Assembly: GCF_002979775.1 (NCBI RefSeq)
Contig: NZ_PCPR01000004.1
Coordinates: forward strand, 241,715 to 305,714
Source of the DNA: Arthrobacter sp. MYb23
GTDB taxonomy: Bacteria; Actinomycetota; Actinomycetes; Actinomycetales; Micrococcaceae
Direction of reading: 5' to 3'
Length of the DNA: 64,000 bases
Shown: piece by piece, positions 41,591 to 49,979 of the stretch
Layout of the letters: every line of letters starts with the position of its first letter
Numbering within the stretch: position 1 is the stretch's first letter
Translations under genes and position numbers: made by a program
The notes under the pieces: generated by a model
Told to the model about the DNA's origin: nothing
Databases searched by the model: none
The model's input: only the letters and a program-made list of their open reading frames with translations

Positions 41591-42175
41591 GTGACTCTCC
41601 CAGCGACTCCTGCCCAGACTCCCTCTGCCACAGTGGACGGACTCTGGAAACCCGTGCTGATCCGCGCCATGGTTGCGCTGGTGTTCGGTGCGATCACCAT
41701 CTTCTGGGCTGCTCCGTCCGTGCACGTCCTGGCGTGGGCCGTGGGCCTGTATCTGCTCGCAACCGCAGCGGCTGTGTGGATGTCCCGCGCTTTGCCTGTT
41801 GCAGTTCCGGCGGCTGTTGCGCTCGGAGGTATCGGCGCTTTGGTCACGCAATCTGATCAGGGGGTTGCACTCTCGGCCATGTTTGCGCTGCTGGTGCTGG
41901 GTCTCCTTGAGTTTGTCCATGGCTTCAGGAAGCGGGATACGTTGGCGCGCGACTGGCTCGTGTCCGGCGTCATTGCAGTGGGCACGGCCGTGCTGCTGCC
42001 ATTCTTCACGTCACTGGGCGCGCACGCGCTGTTGGGTGTGGCCGGTGGTGGGGCCATCATTTCCGGCGTGCTGTGGATCCTGTCCGGGCTGACGCTGCGG
42101 CACGAGGCCAAGACCGCTTCCGGCGGACCGGCCCAAGCTGCTGCTCCCGGCGCTTCGCCCGAGGCCGTAAACTAG
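41591..42175 (+). CDS. small membrane protein (HdeD/DUF308-like, unassigned)
   Basis: GTG start 6 nt after TAAACT (41579-41584), so probably leaderless. 194 residues with about six hydrophobic segments: VLIRAMVALVFGAITIFWAA, HVLAWAVGLYLLATAAAVWM, and a pair LSAMFALLVLGLLEFVHGFR / WLVSGVIAVGTAVLLPFFTS. The repeat of similar pairs is reminiscent of the DUF308 (HdeD-like) fold. Function unknown. Confidence 0.65.
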   Translation: MTLPATPAQTPSATVDGLWKPVLIRAMVALVFGAITIFWAAPSVHVLAWAVGLYLLATAAAVWMSRALPVAVPAAVALGGIGALVTQSDQGVALSAMFALLVLGLLEFVHGFRKRDTLARDWLVSGVIAVGTAVLLPFFTSLGAHALLGVAGGGAIISGVLWILSGLTLRHEAKTASGGPAQAAAPGASPEAVN

Positions 42176-42249
42176 TAGCTGGACGTTCTACTCGTTGTAG
42201 AACTTTTGCTGACCGGCGGAGACCAACCGCCATCATTGGAGGAATGACC

Positions 42250-42588
42250 GTGGCAGACCAGACACCAGGAGAACCGCGCAAGATGCGGACCTCGGTCAAG
42301 GGACCCCTCATGTTCTCCGCGTTCTTTGCCGTGCTGGCTTTCGTTGCCGTGCTGATCTTCGCATCCGGCGGCAGCGCAAAGGCCCCGCGGTTTGATCTCG
42401 CCTTCACTGGCGCGGGTATCGCTTTCATTGTGAGCCTCGTTGTAGCGGCCATGTTGTCCATGAGCCACAAGGAGAACGCCGATCACCTCGGCAAGGGTTC
42501 CGGCGTCAACCTCAGCTCCAAGCGTCCAAGCCACGGCGGCCCGGGTGCTCCGGATGACGGGCATGAAACGCCCGACGCCGGCCACTAA
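42250..42588 (+). CDS. small two-helix membrane protein
   Basis: The GTG at 42250 is chosen because GGAGGA lies 6 nt upstream; the ATG at 42244 touches the ribosome site and is unlikely. 112 residues with two hydrophobic stretches (FSAFFAVLAFVAVLIFASGG and FTGAGIAFIVSLVVAAMLSM), then a hydrophilic tail rich in His, Gly, Asp and Pro. Function unknown. A terminator follows. Confidence 0.7.
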   Translation: MADQTPGEPRKMRTSVKGPLMFSAFFAVLAFVAVLIFASGGSAKAPRFDLAFTGAGIAFIVSLVVAAMLSMSHKENADHLGKGSGVNLSSKRPSHGGPGAPDDGHETPDAGH

Positions 42589-42593
42589 CCATC

Positions 42594-42630
42594 AAGCGCT
42601 CCCTCACCGTGGATGGGGGAGCGCTTTTTT
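42594..42630 (+). terminator. rho-independent terminator
   Basis: Stem AAGCGCTCCC/GGGAGCGCTT (42594-42603 with 42617-42626) closed by a 13-nt loop and followed by T to 42630. It ends the small membrane-protein gene and faces the sortase gene, so it may work in both directions. Confidence 0.85.
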
Positions 42631-42689
42631 GTGGGCTGACCGGGCCCCGTACGCGTCACGCCGTGCAGACTCTGGCCGGCGAATGCGGG

Positions 42690-43631
42690 CTACCGGAGCA
42701 GTGAGCCGGCCAGATCCTCGTCATGGGTGGGAGCAGTGTCTGCGGAGCGGGTTTTGCGGGGGTGGGTGACAACAACCATAAGAACCGCGGTGCCAACGAG
42801 GGCCAGTGCCCACCAAGGGAATCCGGGGTCCGACGCCTGGCTGGGCAGTGTTTGGGATGAACCGGCGGCTGGAGCGTCAATGCGCTCGCCACGTACCAAA
42901 AGCCTGTGGCTATTGACCCCTGTGGGCGTGCACGTCACCAGCGTGATGTAGTCCTTGTCCTGGACTTTGCGGAGATCGTCCGTTTCCTCCGGCAGCACCG
43001 TTTTGATCTGGTCCACCTTGTAATAGAAGGACTCGCCCAGCACGGTAACCGAGAAGACATCGCCATCACGTACTTGGTCCAGGTCATCGAAGAGAGTTGC
43101 GTTGACGAAGCCGGAGTGGGCAGTCAGCACGCTGTGTGTTCCAGTCCCGCCAACTGGCAGGCCGGAGCCGAAAAGATGCCCGGCGCCTTTGGAGAGGGTT
43201 TCCTCATCGGTGCCGTGGAAGATGGGCAGGTCCGTGTGGATGGAGGGGATGCTGATGCGTCCCATCATTCCTCCGGGTCCGACGGCGAGCATCTTTTGGT
43301 AGGCCTCCGAACCCGCTCCGATGACGGTCTTCTCGCCCCGATCGTTCAACGAGTACGGGTCGCGAAGCGGGCCGGATGGCAGTTCCTTGTTGAACTGCCG
43401 GGCCTCATCCAGAAGAGTCTTTTGGGCTGATGGGGAGAGGTTTTCCACGCTGTCCACATAACCGCTGATCTCCGTGGCATGAACCCGGTCGGAGAACCAC
43501 GCGGCGGCAGTGGGGTACAGCAGTATTCCCACGCCCAAGATGGCGACGACCACGATGATAATGCGCTGGGCGCTCCACCCCGCGCGGAAACTTCGCTGCG
43601 GCCGGAGCTTGGAGTCTTGGTGCTTTGACAT
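42690..43631 (-). CDS. class C (pilin-type) sortase
   Basis: The ATG at 43631 with AGGA 6 nt upstream is preferred. 313 residues. N-terminal membrane helix IIIVVVAILGVGILLYPTAA. Catalytic His in HSVLTAHSG, Cys in TLVTCTPTGVNSHRLLVRGE with the active-site Arg. A C-terminal helix PWWALALVGTAVLMVVVTHP is followed by a basic tail, as in class C sortases. It links pilin subunits through their sorting signals. Downstream of the backbone pilin in the same direction. Confidence 0.92.
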   Translation of the reverse strand: MSKHQDSKLRPQRSFRAGWSAQRIIIVVVAILGVGILLYPTAAAWFSDRVHATEISGYVDSVENLSPSAQKTLLDEARQFNKELPSGPLRDPYSLNDRGEKTVIGAGSEAYQKMLAVGPGGMMGRISIPSIHTDLPIFHGTDEETLSKGAGHLFGSGLPVGGTGTHSVLTAHSGFVNATLFDDLDQVRDGDVFSVTVLGESFYYKVDQIKTVLPEETDDLRKVQDKDYITLVTCTPTGVNSHRLLVRGERIDAPAAGSSQTLPSQASDPGFPWWALALVGTAVLMVVVTHPRKTRSADTAPTHDEDLAGSLLR

Positions 43632-43662
43632 GAGAGTCCTGGGGAGATTTGTGCTCTGGGGG

Positions 43663-43709
43663 AACACAGCGGGGAAGAGCGCGTGTTCGGCGTTCTTCCC
43701 CGCTGTGTT
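43663..43709 (-). terminator. strong intergenic hairpin between pilin and sortase genes
   Basis: A 15-bp perfect stem AACACAGCGGGGAAG/CTTCCCCGCTGTGTT. It lies 34 bp after the pilin stop and upstream of the sortase ribosome site; there is no U tract on the transcribed - strand. It may act as a partial terminator or stability element that keeps pilin mRNA above sortase mRNA. Confidence 0.6.
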
Positions 43710-43743
43710 GTTCAGACTGCGAACCTTTGCAGGTTGGCAGCTA

Positions 43744-45225
43744 CTAGCTGTTGGTGCTGCGGCGTGAACGGACGAAGAGGAGTCCGGCGCCGGTGACCAG
43801 GAGTGCGCCGGCTACGTACAGCAGGCCGGTTCCCACACCACCGGTGAGCGGCAGCTCGAAGCCACCGTTGGACGGGATGTTCTTGACCTCAAGGTCAACA
43901 CCCACCGTGGTGCTGGTGGAGTTGATCAGGAAGGAGATCGGCTCTGCGAGCAGCTCGTAGCCTTCCGGTGCGGTGGTTTCAACCAGGTAGTACGTGCGGA
44001 AATCGGCTGAGCCGGGCAGTACTGCAGCGCCGTTGGCCCAGTCGGAGTAGCGCAGACCGGAGACAGTCAGGGTTCCATCGGCAGCAACGGTGAAGGTGCT
44101 CTGGCCGTTGAGGACAATAGCGTTGGTTCCGGCCAGGGCATCAGCCTGGTTGGCGTAGACCGAGAAGGAAGCGCCGGCAAGGGCAGCGCCGTTCTCGTTC
44201 GTCTTCAAGAGAGTCATCTCGCCCCACTTGGTGACAACCGGGGGAGTAACGATGGGTCCGCCGGGCTGGCCGGGAACGGTGGTGAAGCTGCCCAGGTTCG
44301 GGTAGACCATAGCGTCGTTTTCGATCTCACCGATGGTGTTGACGGTGGTGTTTACAACAACCTGTACCTTGGTGTCGTTGTGGGCAGCCAGCACTGCGAG
44401 GCCTGCAGGGGTGAAGATGACGGAGACCGTGTTGGTGGCGGCATCGAAGGCAACCGTGTAGTGGGTGCCTTCGGTGATGAGAGTACCGTCAACCAGTGTG
44501 GCCGTGGCGCCAACGTAGGTCAGCTTGGCGTCCAGCGCGTCCACGATCTTGTAGCCATCAATGACGGCTTCGTTGGGGATGTCGCCGGTGATGGTGAAGT
44601 CAATCTGGTCGCCGAGCTTGACGTCAGGAGCGTCAGTGACGGTCTTCTCTGCGCCCGTGATGGAGTTCTTGGGGTAGACGTGGACGTTGTAGAGCCAGTT
44701 GTCCTTGTTGTCCGGGTCCGTCAAGGGGACAGAAACCAGGAACGGAGCCGACGGGGTGACGCCTGCCGGGTAGTTGGTTTCCGTTACCAAGTACAGGCCA
44801 ACGGGAAGGTTTCCGAACGATGCGGTGCCCGCGGCGTCGGTGACCTGGGCGGTGCCGGTGCCAAGAGTGAAGCCTGCCCCTGTGATGGATCCTGCAGGAT
44901 CGGCGGGGGAGAAGACGCTGCTCAGGTTATGAGCTGCGTCCCAGCCGGCATTCGTGGCGAGGTCGATCGTGTTGACCTGCTGAATGGTGAATTCGATTCC
45001 GGCAAGGGCGGTCAGTCCCGTGGTGTCCACGGCCGTACCGTTGTTGGGCAGGCCGGTGGGGGTGTCCGGACGCTCGAACTTGTGGACGGTGATGGAACCG
45101 ATCTGGTCTCCGTCGACCAGCGGAGCGGCTGAGGCCGGCGCGGCGGAGAAGGACATTGCCAGCACTGCTCCTGCAATGGTGGTGGCGGCGGCCTTCCAAA
45201 GGCGCCGGGAGCTTTGATTACTCAC
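43744..45225 (-). CDS. SpaA-type backbone pilin with LPLTG sorting signal
   Basis: GTG start with AGAGGAAAAAA upstream. 493 residues. Signal peptide AATTIAGAVLAMSFSAAPAS. Pilin motif region NWLYNVHVYPKNSITGAEKT, giving the Lys used for cross-linking; E-box YYLVETTAPEGYELL; C-terminal LPLTGGVGTGLLYVAGALLV followed by RSRRSTNS. Isopeptide-stabilised Ig-like (Cna_B) domains are expected. It is polymerised by the adjacent class C sortase into a surface pilus. Middle gene of the pilus locus; a hairpin precedes the sortase gene. Confidence 0.93.
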   Translation of the reverse strand: MSNQSSRRLWKAAATTIAGAVLAMSFSAAPASAAPLVDGDQIGSITVHKFERPDTPTGLPNNGTAVDTTGLTALAGIEFTIQQVNTIDLATNAGWDAAHNLSSVFSPADPAGSITGAGFTLGTGTAQVTDAAGTASFGNLPVGLYLVTETNYPAGVTPSAPFLVSVPLTDPDNKDNWLYNVHVYPKNSITGAEKTVTDAPDVKLGDQIDFTITGDIPNEAVIDGYKIVDALDAKLTYVGATATLVDGTLITEGTHYTVAFDAATNTVSVIFTPAGLAVLAAHNDTKVQVVVNTTVNTIGEIENDAMVYPNLGSFTTVPGQPGGPIVTPPVVTKWGEMTLLKTNENGAALAGASFSVYANQADALAGTNAIVLNGQSTFTVAADGTLTVSGLRYSDWANGAAVLPGSADFRTYYLVETTAPEGYELLAEPISFLINSTSTTVGVDLEVKNIPSNGGFELPLTGGVGTGLLYVAGALLVTGAGLLFVRSRRSTNS

Positions 45226-45321
45226 TTTTTTCCTCTTTCATGGGGTGGTGATGCGATGCTCGGAGTGAACATTTTCTGGGGTTGAGCCTGCCGCTTTTGC
45301 TGCAGGCCGGGGGAATGACGT

Positions 45322-48051
45322 TTAGGAGTGGTTGCGGGTGCGCCGGGCGCTGTTGGCGGTAAGGGCCATCGCCACCAGAAGCAGTGACGTTCCTGCGGCC
45401 GCAAACGGCCACCAGCCCACGCCGCCGGATTCAGGCATCTTCAGCGCAGGTACATCGCGCACGGTGACCAGGAAGATGCCATTGCCGTCGGCGTCGCTTG
45501 TTGTCACGACTCCGCCGCCGCTTCCCTGACCGAGCGTCACGGCGCCGTTGGCGGCCACTGTGAACTGCACGGCTTCGGCCAGCAGGTTGAAGCCATCCGG
45601 AGCTGTGGTCTCTTCGAGCCAGTACACGCCCGGCTGAATGCCCTCAAGTTGGAACTGGCCGGTTTGGGACGGGATGGGTGCCACTGCGACGCTGGTGTTG
45701 ACTGCGCCCGGGGCTCCGGCGGCGTCATTGTGGATGGCCCAGGTTGAGCCGGCCATGGGAACCCATTCCTCGGTGGAGGACTCGCCCAGTTTTTCAATCA
45801 GGATCTTGGCCGGAGTCAGGTGGGTTGTGGTGCACTCCGGCGCCAACGGCGTGGTGCTGGTTGCGCAGCGGACGGGCGTGACACTACCGGCGCCAGTGAC
45901 GACGTTGACCAGTTGCGCGCTCCAGGCGTCTGCCTTGACGGTGACCTTGTAGCTGAGCGTTGCAGTCTGACCGGCCGGAAGCGTGAACGGCTGAGTGGTC
46001 AAAGTGGTGGACGGGGATACAGGATTCGCGACGGCGACCGGGGCCGCGGCGCCAATGGTCAGGACTGCCGATCCCGGAACGAACGTACCCTGATCAAGGA
46101 CATCGGCGAGGTTGTCCGTGAGGACAACGTTGTTGATCTGGCCGCGGTTGCTGGTGGCTGTCACGGTGTAGGTGATCGTGTCACCAGGCTTGACCCATTG
46201 GCCGTTCGAGGACGTTCCGGCAACCGTAGCGGTCTTGGCGATGGTCCATTGCGGATCCACAGGTGTGTTGACTGTTGCGGAACATCCAACCCCCGGCAAG
46301 GGCGGGCAGGCCGGATCCACGGTGGGAACCATGGTGGTTGATCCGGGAACCGGAACGATTCCACCGCCGGGCATGTTGGGAACAGCCGTCTGCGCCGCTG
46401 GTGCGATGGTGGCCGTGTTGGTAATGATGCCGGTGGTGCCCGGCGCCACGGTGCCCTGGACGGTGTACGTCAGGGTTCCCCCAACGTTGATTCTTACGGT
46501 GCCGGAAATGCTGCCCGTTCCGCTCGGGGCGTTACAGGTGGTGGGTCCGGCCGGCGGGAGATTCGAGGTTCCCGCGACCGTGACGGCACAGGTCCATGTT
46601 GCACCGGTGATGGATGCGGGCAGGGGATCAGTGAACACAGCGTTGACGGCGTCGCTGGGGCCGTTGTTGTGGACTACCACCGTGTACGTGATGGGCTGGC
46701 CCGGGATGTAGGCGGTGATGTTGGCACTCTTGGTGATGGACAGGTCCACTACCGGCCGGACGGTCAAAGGTGCCGTCCCGGGGGAGTAAAGACCCGTGAT
46801 CGTGGGGAAGTTGTTGGTGCAGTTGGGAATCGCCGTACCGTTATTGGCCAGGCACCCTGAGTTGTTGTACACGCCCGGGGTGTTGCTGGTGACGGTTACC
46901 GTGATGGTGCATGAGGCGCTGCCCTGTGCGAGGTTTCCGGCGACGTCCACCGTGCGGCCGGAGACAGTGCCCGCAGTACGAACGCAGGTGCCACCGAGGG
47001 GGCCAACTGCTGTAAGGCCAGTGGGCAGGGTGTCAACGAAGTGCCAGCCATTTTTAGCCATCAGGTCACTGGTGTTGGTGACTGTGTAGGTCAAAGTGGT
47101 GTTCTGGCCCTGGAAGATGCTGGTGGGGCTGAAGGCCTTATCCAACTGCGGCGTCACGTCCACCAACTGCGGAAGGTCGAATCCGACGTCGTTGCCGGCG
47201 CCTGTAGCCTGCAGGTTCCTTACACGGATACCGAGCGTGGGCGTGGTGCCGGTTACGGGCACCTGGATGGCGCCGGACTGCAGCTTGGCCACACTGAATT
47301 CGGTGGCGCTGACGTTGAAGACTTGACGGCTGGGATCCGTGCAGGGATCCAGGTTGGTTCCCACCACAGTGGCCACTCCATTGACCAGAATGGAGAATTC
47401 CTGGCGGGCGTGGTTGGAGAAGCAGTTGGTTTCGCCGAAGATTCCTGAGATTGCATAGTAGTGACCGGCGATGGTGGGAATGGTGTTCTTGGTGGTCTGA
47501 AGCTGCAGGCCCGCAGCTTGGACTCCGTTGGTGCTGTTGGTGTATTCACTAAGGATCTGGTTCTGTGCGGCCTGCGCGTCAGTCATGCCCTGGTACTTGC
47601 CCATGGCGTAGGCCATGTTGCCCAGGATGCTGAAGGCATCGTTTCGGCCGCATTGATCATTGTTGGTGATGGTTCCACCATTGACCGGGATTGGGGTGCC
47701 TTGCCTGAGAATCCAGCCGTTGCATGCCTGGGCTCCGGGAAGCCAAGCGGCATCTGCCGTGTACTGCTCGGTCTGAGCGGCAGCACCACCGGTATAGGCA
47801 CCCAACCGGATCGGCGCAGTGGCCGCACTCTGGTTGGAGAAGTCTTCGCTGTAGATCAACGTGCCAGGCTGGGTCACACCGGGGGAACCGGGCAGTGCGG
47901 ACACGGGCGTAGGAACGTTGACCACCCCGTAAGCGGTCATTCCCACTACTGCGAGAAGCACGCTCGCCATGAGTGCGAGCAGAGATCTGCCACCGCGTTG
48001 CCGCCGCCTGCCCCGATCGTGGGCACATTCGTGCTCAAACTTCTGCCGCAT
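45322..48051 (-). CDS. large surface pilus tip/adhesin protein with DUF11 repeats and MPESG sorting signal
   Basis: The ATG at 48051 is preferred because AGGAAAAGGG lies upstream. 909 residues. N-terminal membrane/signal segment SLLALMASVLLAVVGMTAYG; then a large secreted domain; then DUF11-like repeats (DVTPQLDKAFSPTSIFQGQN, VVDLSITKSANITAYIPGQP, QWTIAKTATVAGTSSNGQWV); then a prealbumin/Cna_B region with the E-box VYWLEETTAPDGFNLL. The C-terminus reads LKMPESGGVGWWPFAAAGTS, a sorting signal that departs from LPxTG. First gene of the pilus operon; likely the tip or adhesive minor pilin. Confidence 0.85.
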   Translation of the reverse strand: MRQKFEHECAHDRGRRRQRGGRSLLALMASVLLAVVGMTAYGVVNVPTPVSALPGSPGVTQPGTLIYSEDFSNQSAATAPIRLGAYTGGAAAQTEQYTADAAWLPGAQACNGWILRQGTPIPVNGGTITNNDQCGRNDAFSILGNMAYAMGKYQGMTDAQAAQNQILSEYTNSTNGVQAAGLQLQTTKNTIPTIAGHYYAISGIFGETNCFSNHARQEFSILVNGVATVVGTNLDPCTDPSRQVFNVSATEFSVAKLQSGAIQVPVTGTTPTLGIRVRNLQATGAGNDVGFDLPQLVDVTPQLDKAFSPTSIFQGQNTTLTYTVTNTSDLMAKNGWHFVDTLPTGLTAVGPLGGTCVRTAGTVSGRTVDVAGNLAQGSASCTITVTVTSNTPGVYNNSGCLANNGTAIPNCTNNFPTITGLYSPGTAPLTVRPVVDLSITKSANITAYIPGQPITYTVVVHNNGPSDAVNAVFTDPLPASITGATWTCAVTVAGTSNLPPAGPTTCNAPSGTGSISGTVRINVGGTLTYTVQGTVAPGTTGIITNTATIAPAAQTAVPNMPGGGIVPVPGSTTMVPTVDPACPPLPGVGCSATVNTPVDPQWTIAKTATVAGTSSNGQWVKPGDTITYTVTATSNRGQINNVVLTDNLADVLDQGTFVPGSAVLTIGAAAPVAVANPVSPSTTLTTQPFTLPAGQTATLSYKVTVKADAWSAQLVNVVTGAGSVTPVRCATSTTPLAPECTTTHLTPAKILIEKLGESSTEEWVPMAGSTWAIHNDAAGAPGAVNTSVAVAPIPSQTGQFQLEGIQPGVYWLEETTAPDGFNLLAEAVQFTVAANGAVTLGQGSGGGVVTTSDADGNGIFLVTVRDVPALKMPESGGVGWWPFAAAGTSLLLVAMALTANSARRTRNHS

Positions 48052-48163
48052 GGAGTCCCTTTTCCTAATTCCCTGGCCAACCAACCCCCTCTGGGAGGGT
48101 TGCCCTTAATCCGTTACTGAGGAGTAAGTACGGTCAGACTGGAAATCGTGATGCGACTATGAA

Positions 48164-48179
48164 TGTGACGCTGGTCACG
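48164..48179. promoter_or_regulatory. CRP/Fnr-type site TGTGA-N6-TCACG
   Basis: The half-sites TGTGA (48164-48168) and TCACG (48175-48179) are spaced as in CRP/GlxR boxes (TGTGA N6 TCACA, one mismatch). It lies about 113 bp before the pilus operon start and 36 bp downstream of the neighbouring membrane-protein gene. It could control pilus expression by a Crp-family protein. Confidence 0.6.
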
Positions 48180-48214
48180 TTATGAAAGGTGCGTTGAAAC
48201 CCGAGTGGTGACTG

Positions 48215-48823
48215 CTAGGAACTGGCGCGGTTCGTCCAACGCAGCGGCAGCGACGCGTTGACCAGGAGCAGCGCCAGAAGAAACCAACCGCCGCAAACGA
48301 GGGTGGGGTCCGGAGTCAACGCGTCGTAGGGAATTCCGTCCATCTCACCAAATTGGCGCACGGTTTTGACGAACCCGGCCGCAATGAGGCCTGCGGAAAT
48401 GGCTGCGATGGAGATGTAAGCACGTCCACTGCCTGCCCACCAGCGGTTTAGTGCGGGGATCAAGCGAAGCGGTAAGCCGAGGGTGATCGCTGCAACAATG
48501 GCCACAACCGGCACAATGACGCTTGCCAGCATCAGGCCAAACATGCTCAGCAGCCCGTCGTAGGCCACCATGAGGGATGCCTGCAGGATGAGCCAGCTGG
48601 GCGCGAGCACGGCGAAGGCCAATGCCAGTTGTCCGGCCGGCGCCATGACCGGGCTGCCGTAGCGCTTGCGGCGAATGGTGCCCAACGTTTGAGGCGGCTC
48701 GGGCAATGGAGGTGGTGCGACGAAGCGGTGCCGGTCGGCATGTTCGTACTGCGATTTCGGGTCGACGGGGTACCGCGGGGGTCCTTGTGGGACTGGCGTG
48801 GGGTCTGCTTCGTATTCGGTCAC
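48215..48823 (-). CDS. membrane protein, paralogue of the adjacent gene
   Basis: GTG start overlaps the stop of the upstream gene (GTGA). 202 residues: a Pro-rich N-terminal tail, then five hydrophobic segments, e.g. LALAFAVLAPSWLILQASLM and SVIVPVVAIVAAITLGLPLR. The C-terminal half AGLIAAGFVKTVRQFGEMDG and YDALTPDPTLVCGGWFLLAL matches its neighbour in order and spacing, so the pair looks like a tandem duplication. Function unknown. Confidence 0.75.
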   Translation of the reverse strand: MTEYEADPTPVPQGPPRYPVDPKSQYEHADRHRFVAPPPLPEPPQTLGTIRRKRYGSPVMAPAGQLALAFAVLAPSWLILQASLMVAYDGLLSMFGLMLASVIVPVVAIVAAITLGLPLRLIPALNRWWAGSGRAYISIAAISAGLIAAGFVKTVRQFGEMDGIPYDALTPDPTLVCGGWFLLALLLVNASLPLRWTNRASS

Positions 48824-49341
48824 GTCAGCCCTTTGCCGGTCTTGCGGGTGGCGCGGCGGCCAGCGTTGACTGCGAGGAAGGTGAGGGCAAAGCAGCCAGT
48901 CAGCACGAAGCCCGGGTGGGACGTTGTCACATCAAAGGGAAGCCCGTCCATAGTGCCGATCTGACGCTCCGGCGTGTTGAAGCCTGCAATCAGGAGTCCC
49001 GCCCCGGCGCCTGCTATCAGAAGGTACATAGGCCAATTTCCCAGCCACCACAGGCTGAGCCGGCGGTTCAGGCGGAGAGGAAGCCCGAGGGCTACGGCTA
49101 CCCCCATGATGAAAGTGGGACCGAACATGAGGAAGATGACCGTACCCAGGAATTCATAACCAGGGCTGGTGGACAACACCCCGACGAGCCATAGAGCTGC
49201 CAGGAAGGGGTATGCGATGGCCAGTTGGCTGACGGGAGCCATATCCGGCATGCCGGATGGCCGCACCCAGGTGTGTGGTTCCGGCACTCGCGCGTCCGGA
49301 TTCCCTCTCAAGCGTGCATGCGAATCTGCCTGTTCCCCCAT
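48820..49341 (-). CDS. membrane protein, paralogue of the adjacent gene
   Basis: 173 residues; ATG 6 nt after CATAAT (49348-49353), so possibly leaderless. Hydrophobic segments LAIAYPFLAALWLVGVLSTS and TVIFLMFGPTFIMGVAVALG; C-terminal AGLLIAGFNTPERQIGTMDG and PGFVLTGCFALTFLAVNA match the downstream paralogue. No recognised domain. Confidence 0.75.
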   Translation of the reverse strand: MGEQADSHARLRGNPDARVPEPHTWVRPSGMPDMAPVSQLAIAYPFLAALWLVGVLSTSPGYEFLGTVIFLMFGPTFIMGVAVALGLPLRLNRRLSLWWLGNWPMYLLIAGAGAGLLIAGFNTPERQIGTMDGLPFDVTTSHPGFVLTGCFALTFLAVNAGRRATRKTGKGLT

Positions 49342-49359
49342 GCCGTCATTATGCCGGTA

Positions 49360-49908
49360 TTACTCGCCCTCGGCGGCCTTCCTTGCCCGGTACGCCGCGA
49401 CGTGGGCGCGGTTGGCGCAGTTGCCGGTGTCGCAGTAGAGCTTGGAGCGGTTGCGGCTGAGGTCCAGAACGACGGCGTCGCAGTCGTCCGCCGCGCACAC
49501 GCGCATGCGGTCCATTTCCTTGCTTCGGATCACATCGATGATGGCCATGGCAGCTTCGGTGCCCATTCGATCCGCCAGGGGCGCCTCCGGGGTCGTGGCG
49601 TGCAGGTGCCAGTCCCAGTGATCATGTTTGACGAGCTGGGGGAGGGCCTTGGCGTCGGCGAGCAGCTTGTTGACGGACTTTGCTGCCGTGTCCTCATCGG
49701 AGCTCCACAGGGCTGCCAATTCGCTGCGCAGACGCTTAACGCTGTCCAATTCGGCTGGCGTATTTACGCGTGATCCTGTGAATTCTTCGGCGTCCAGGAA
49801 AGAGTTGAGGTCCTGCGCAGTGACCAGTGCTTCTTCGCCGTTGGCTGCAGTGTTGATGAGATTGACGGTGCTGCGGAGGGCCACCTCGGTGTCAGGCGCA
49901 AAAAGCAC
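49360..49908 (-). CDS. CGNR zinc-finger / ABATE-domain regulator
   Basis: GTG start with AAGGAG 5 nt upstream. 182 residues. N-terminal ABATE-like region with ALRSTVNLINTAANGE; C-terminal CGNR zinc finger RVCAADDCDAVVLDLSRNRS and YCDTGNCANRAHVAAYRARK with four cysteines. CGNR proteins are stress or metabolism regulators. Divergent from an EamA transporter; inverted GGAGTA/TACTCC motifs (49930-49935, 49961-49966) lie in the shared promoter. Confidence 0.88.
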   Translation of the reverse strand: MLFAPDTEVALRSTVNLINTAANGEEALVTAQDLNSFLDAEEFTGSRVNTPAELDSVKRLRSELAALWSSDEDTAAKSVNKLLADAKALPQLVKHDHWDWHLHATTPEAPLADRMGTEAAMAIIDVIRSKEMDRMRVCAADDCDAVVLDLSRNRSKLYCDTGNCANRAHVAAYRARKAAEGE

Positions 49909-49929
49909 TTTGACTCCTTACATATTTCG

Positions 49930-49966
49930 GGAGTACTGTCATGACCATAAGCCCACTTTACTCCTG
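49930..49966. promoter_or_regulatory. GGAGTA...TACTCC inverted motifs in divergent promoter
   Basis: A GGAGTA at 49930-49935 and TACTCC at 49961-49966 flank the space between the CGNR regulator and EamA transporter start sites. Possible operator for the CGNR protein; weak evidence because the repeat is short and widely spaced. Confidence 0.3.
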
Positions 49967-49979
49967 ACAGGAGGCTGCT

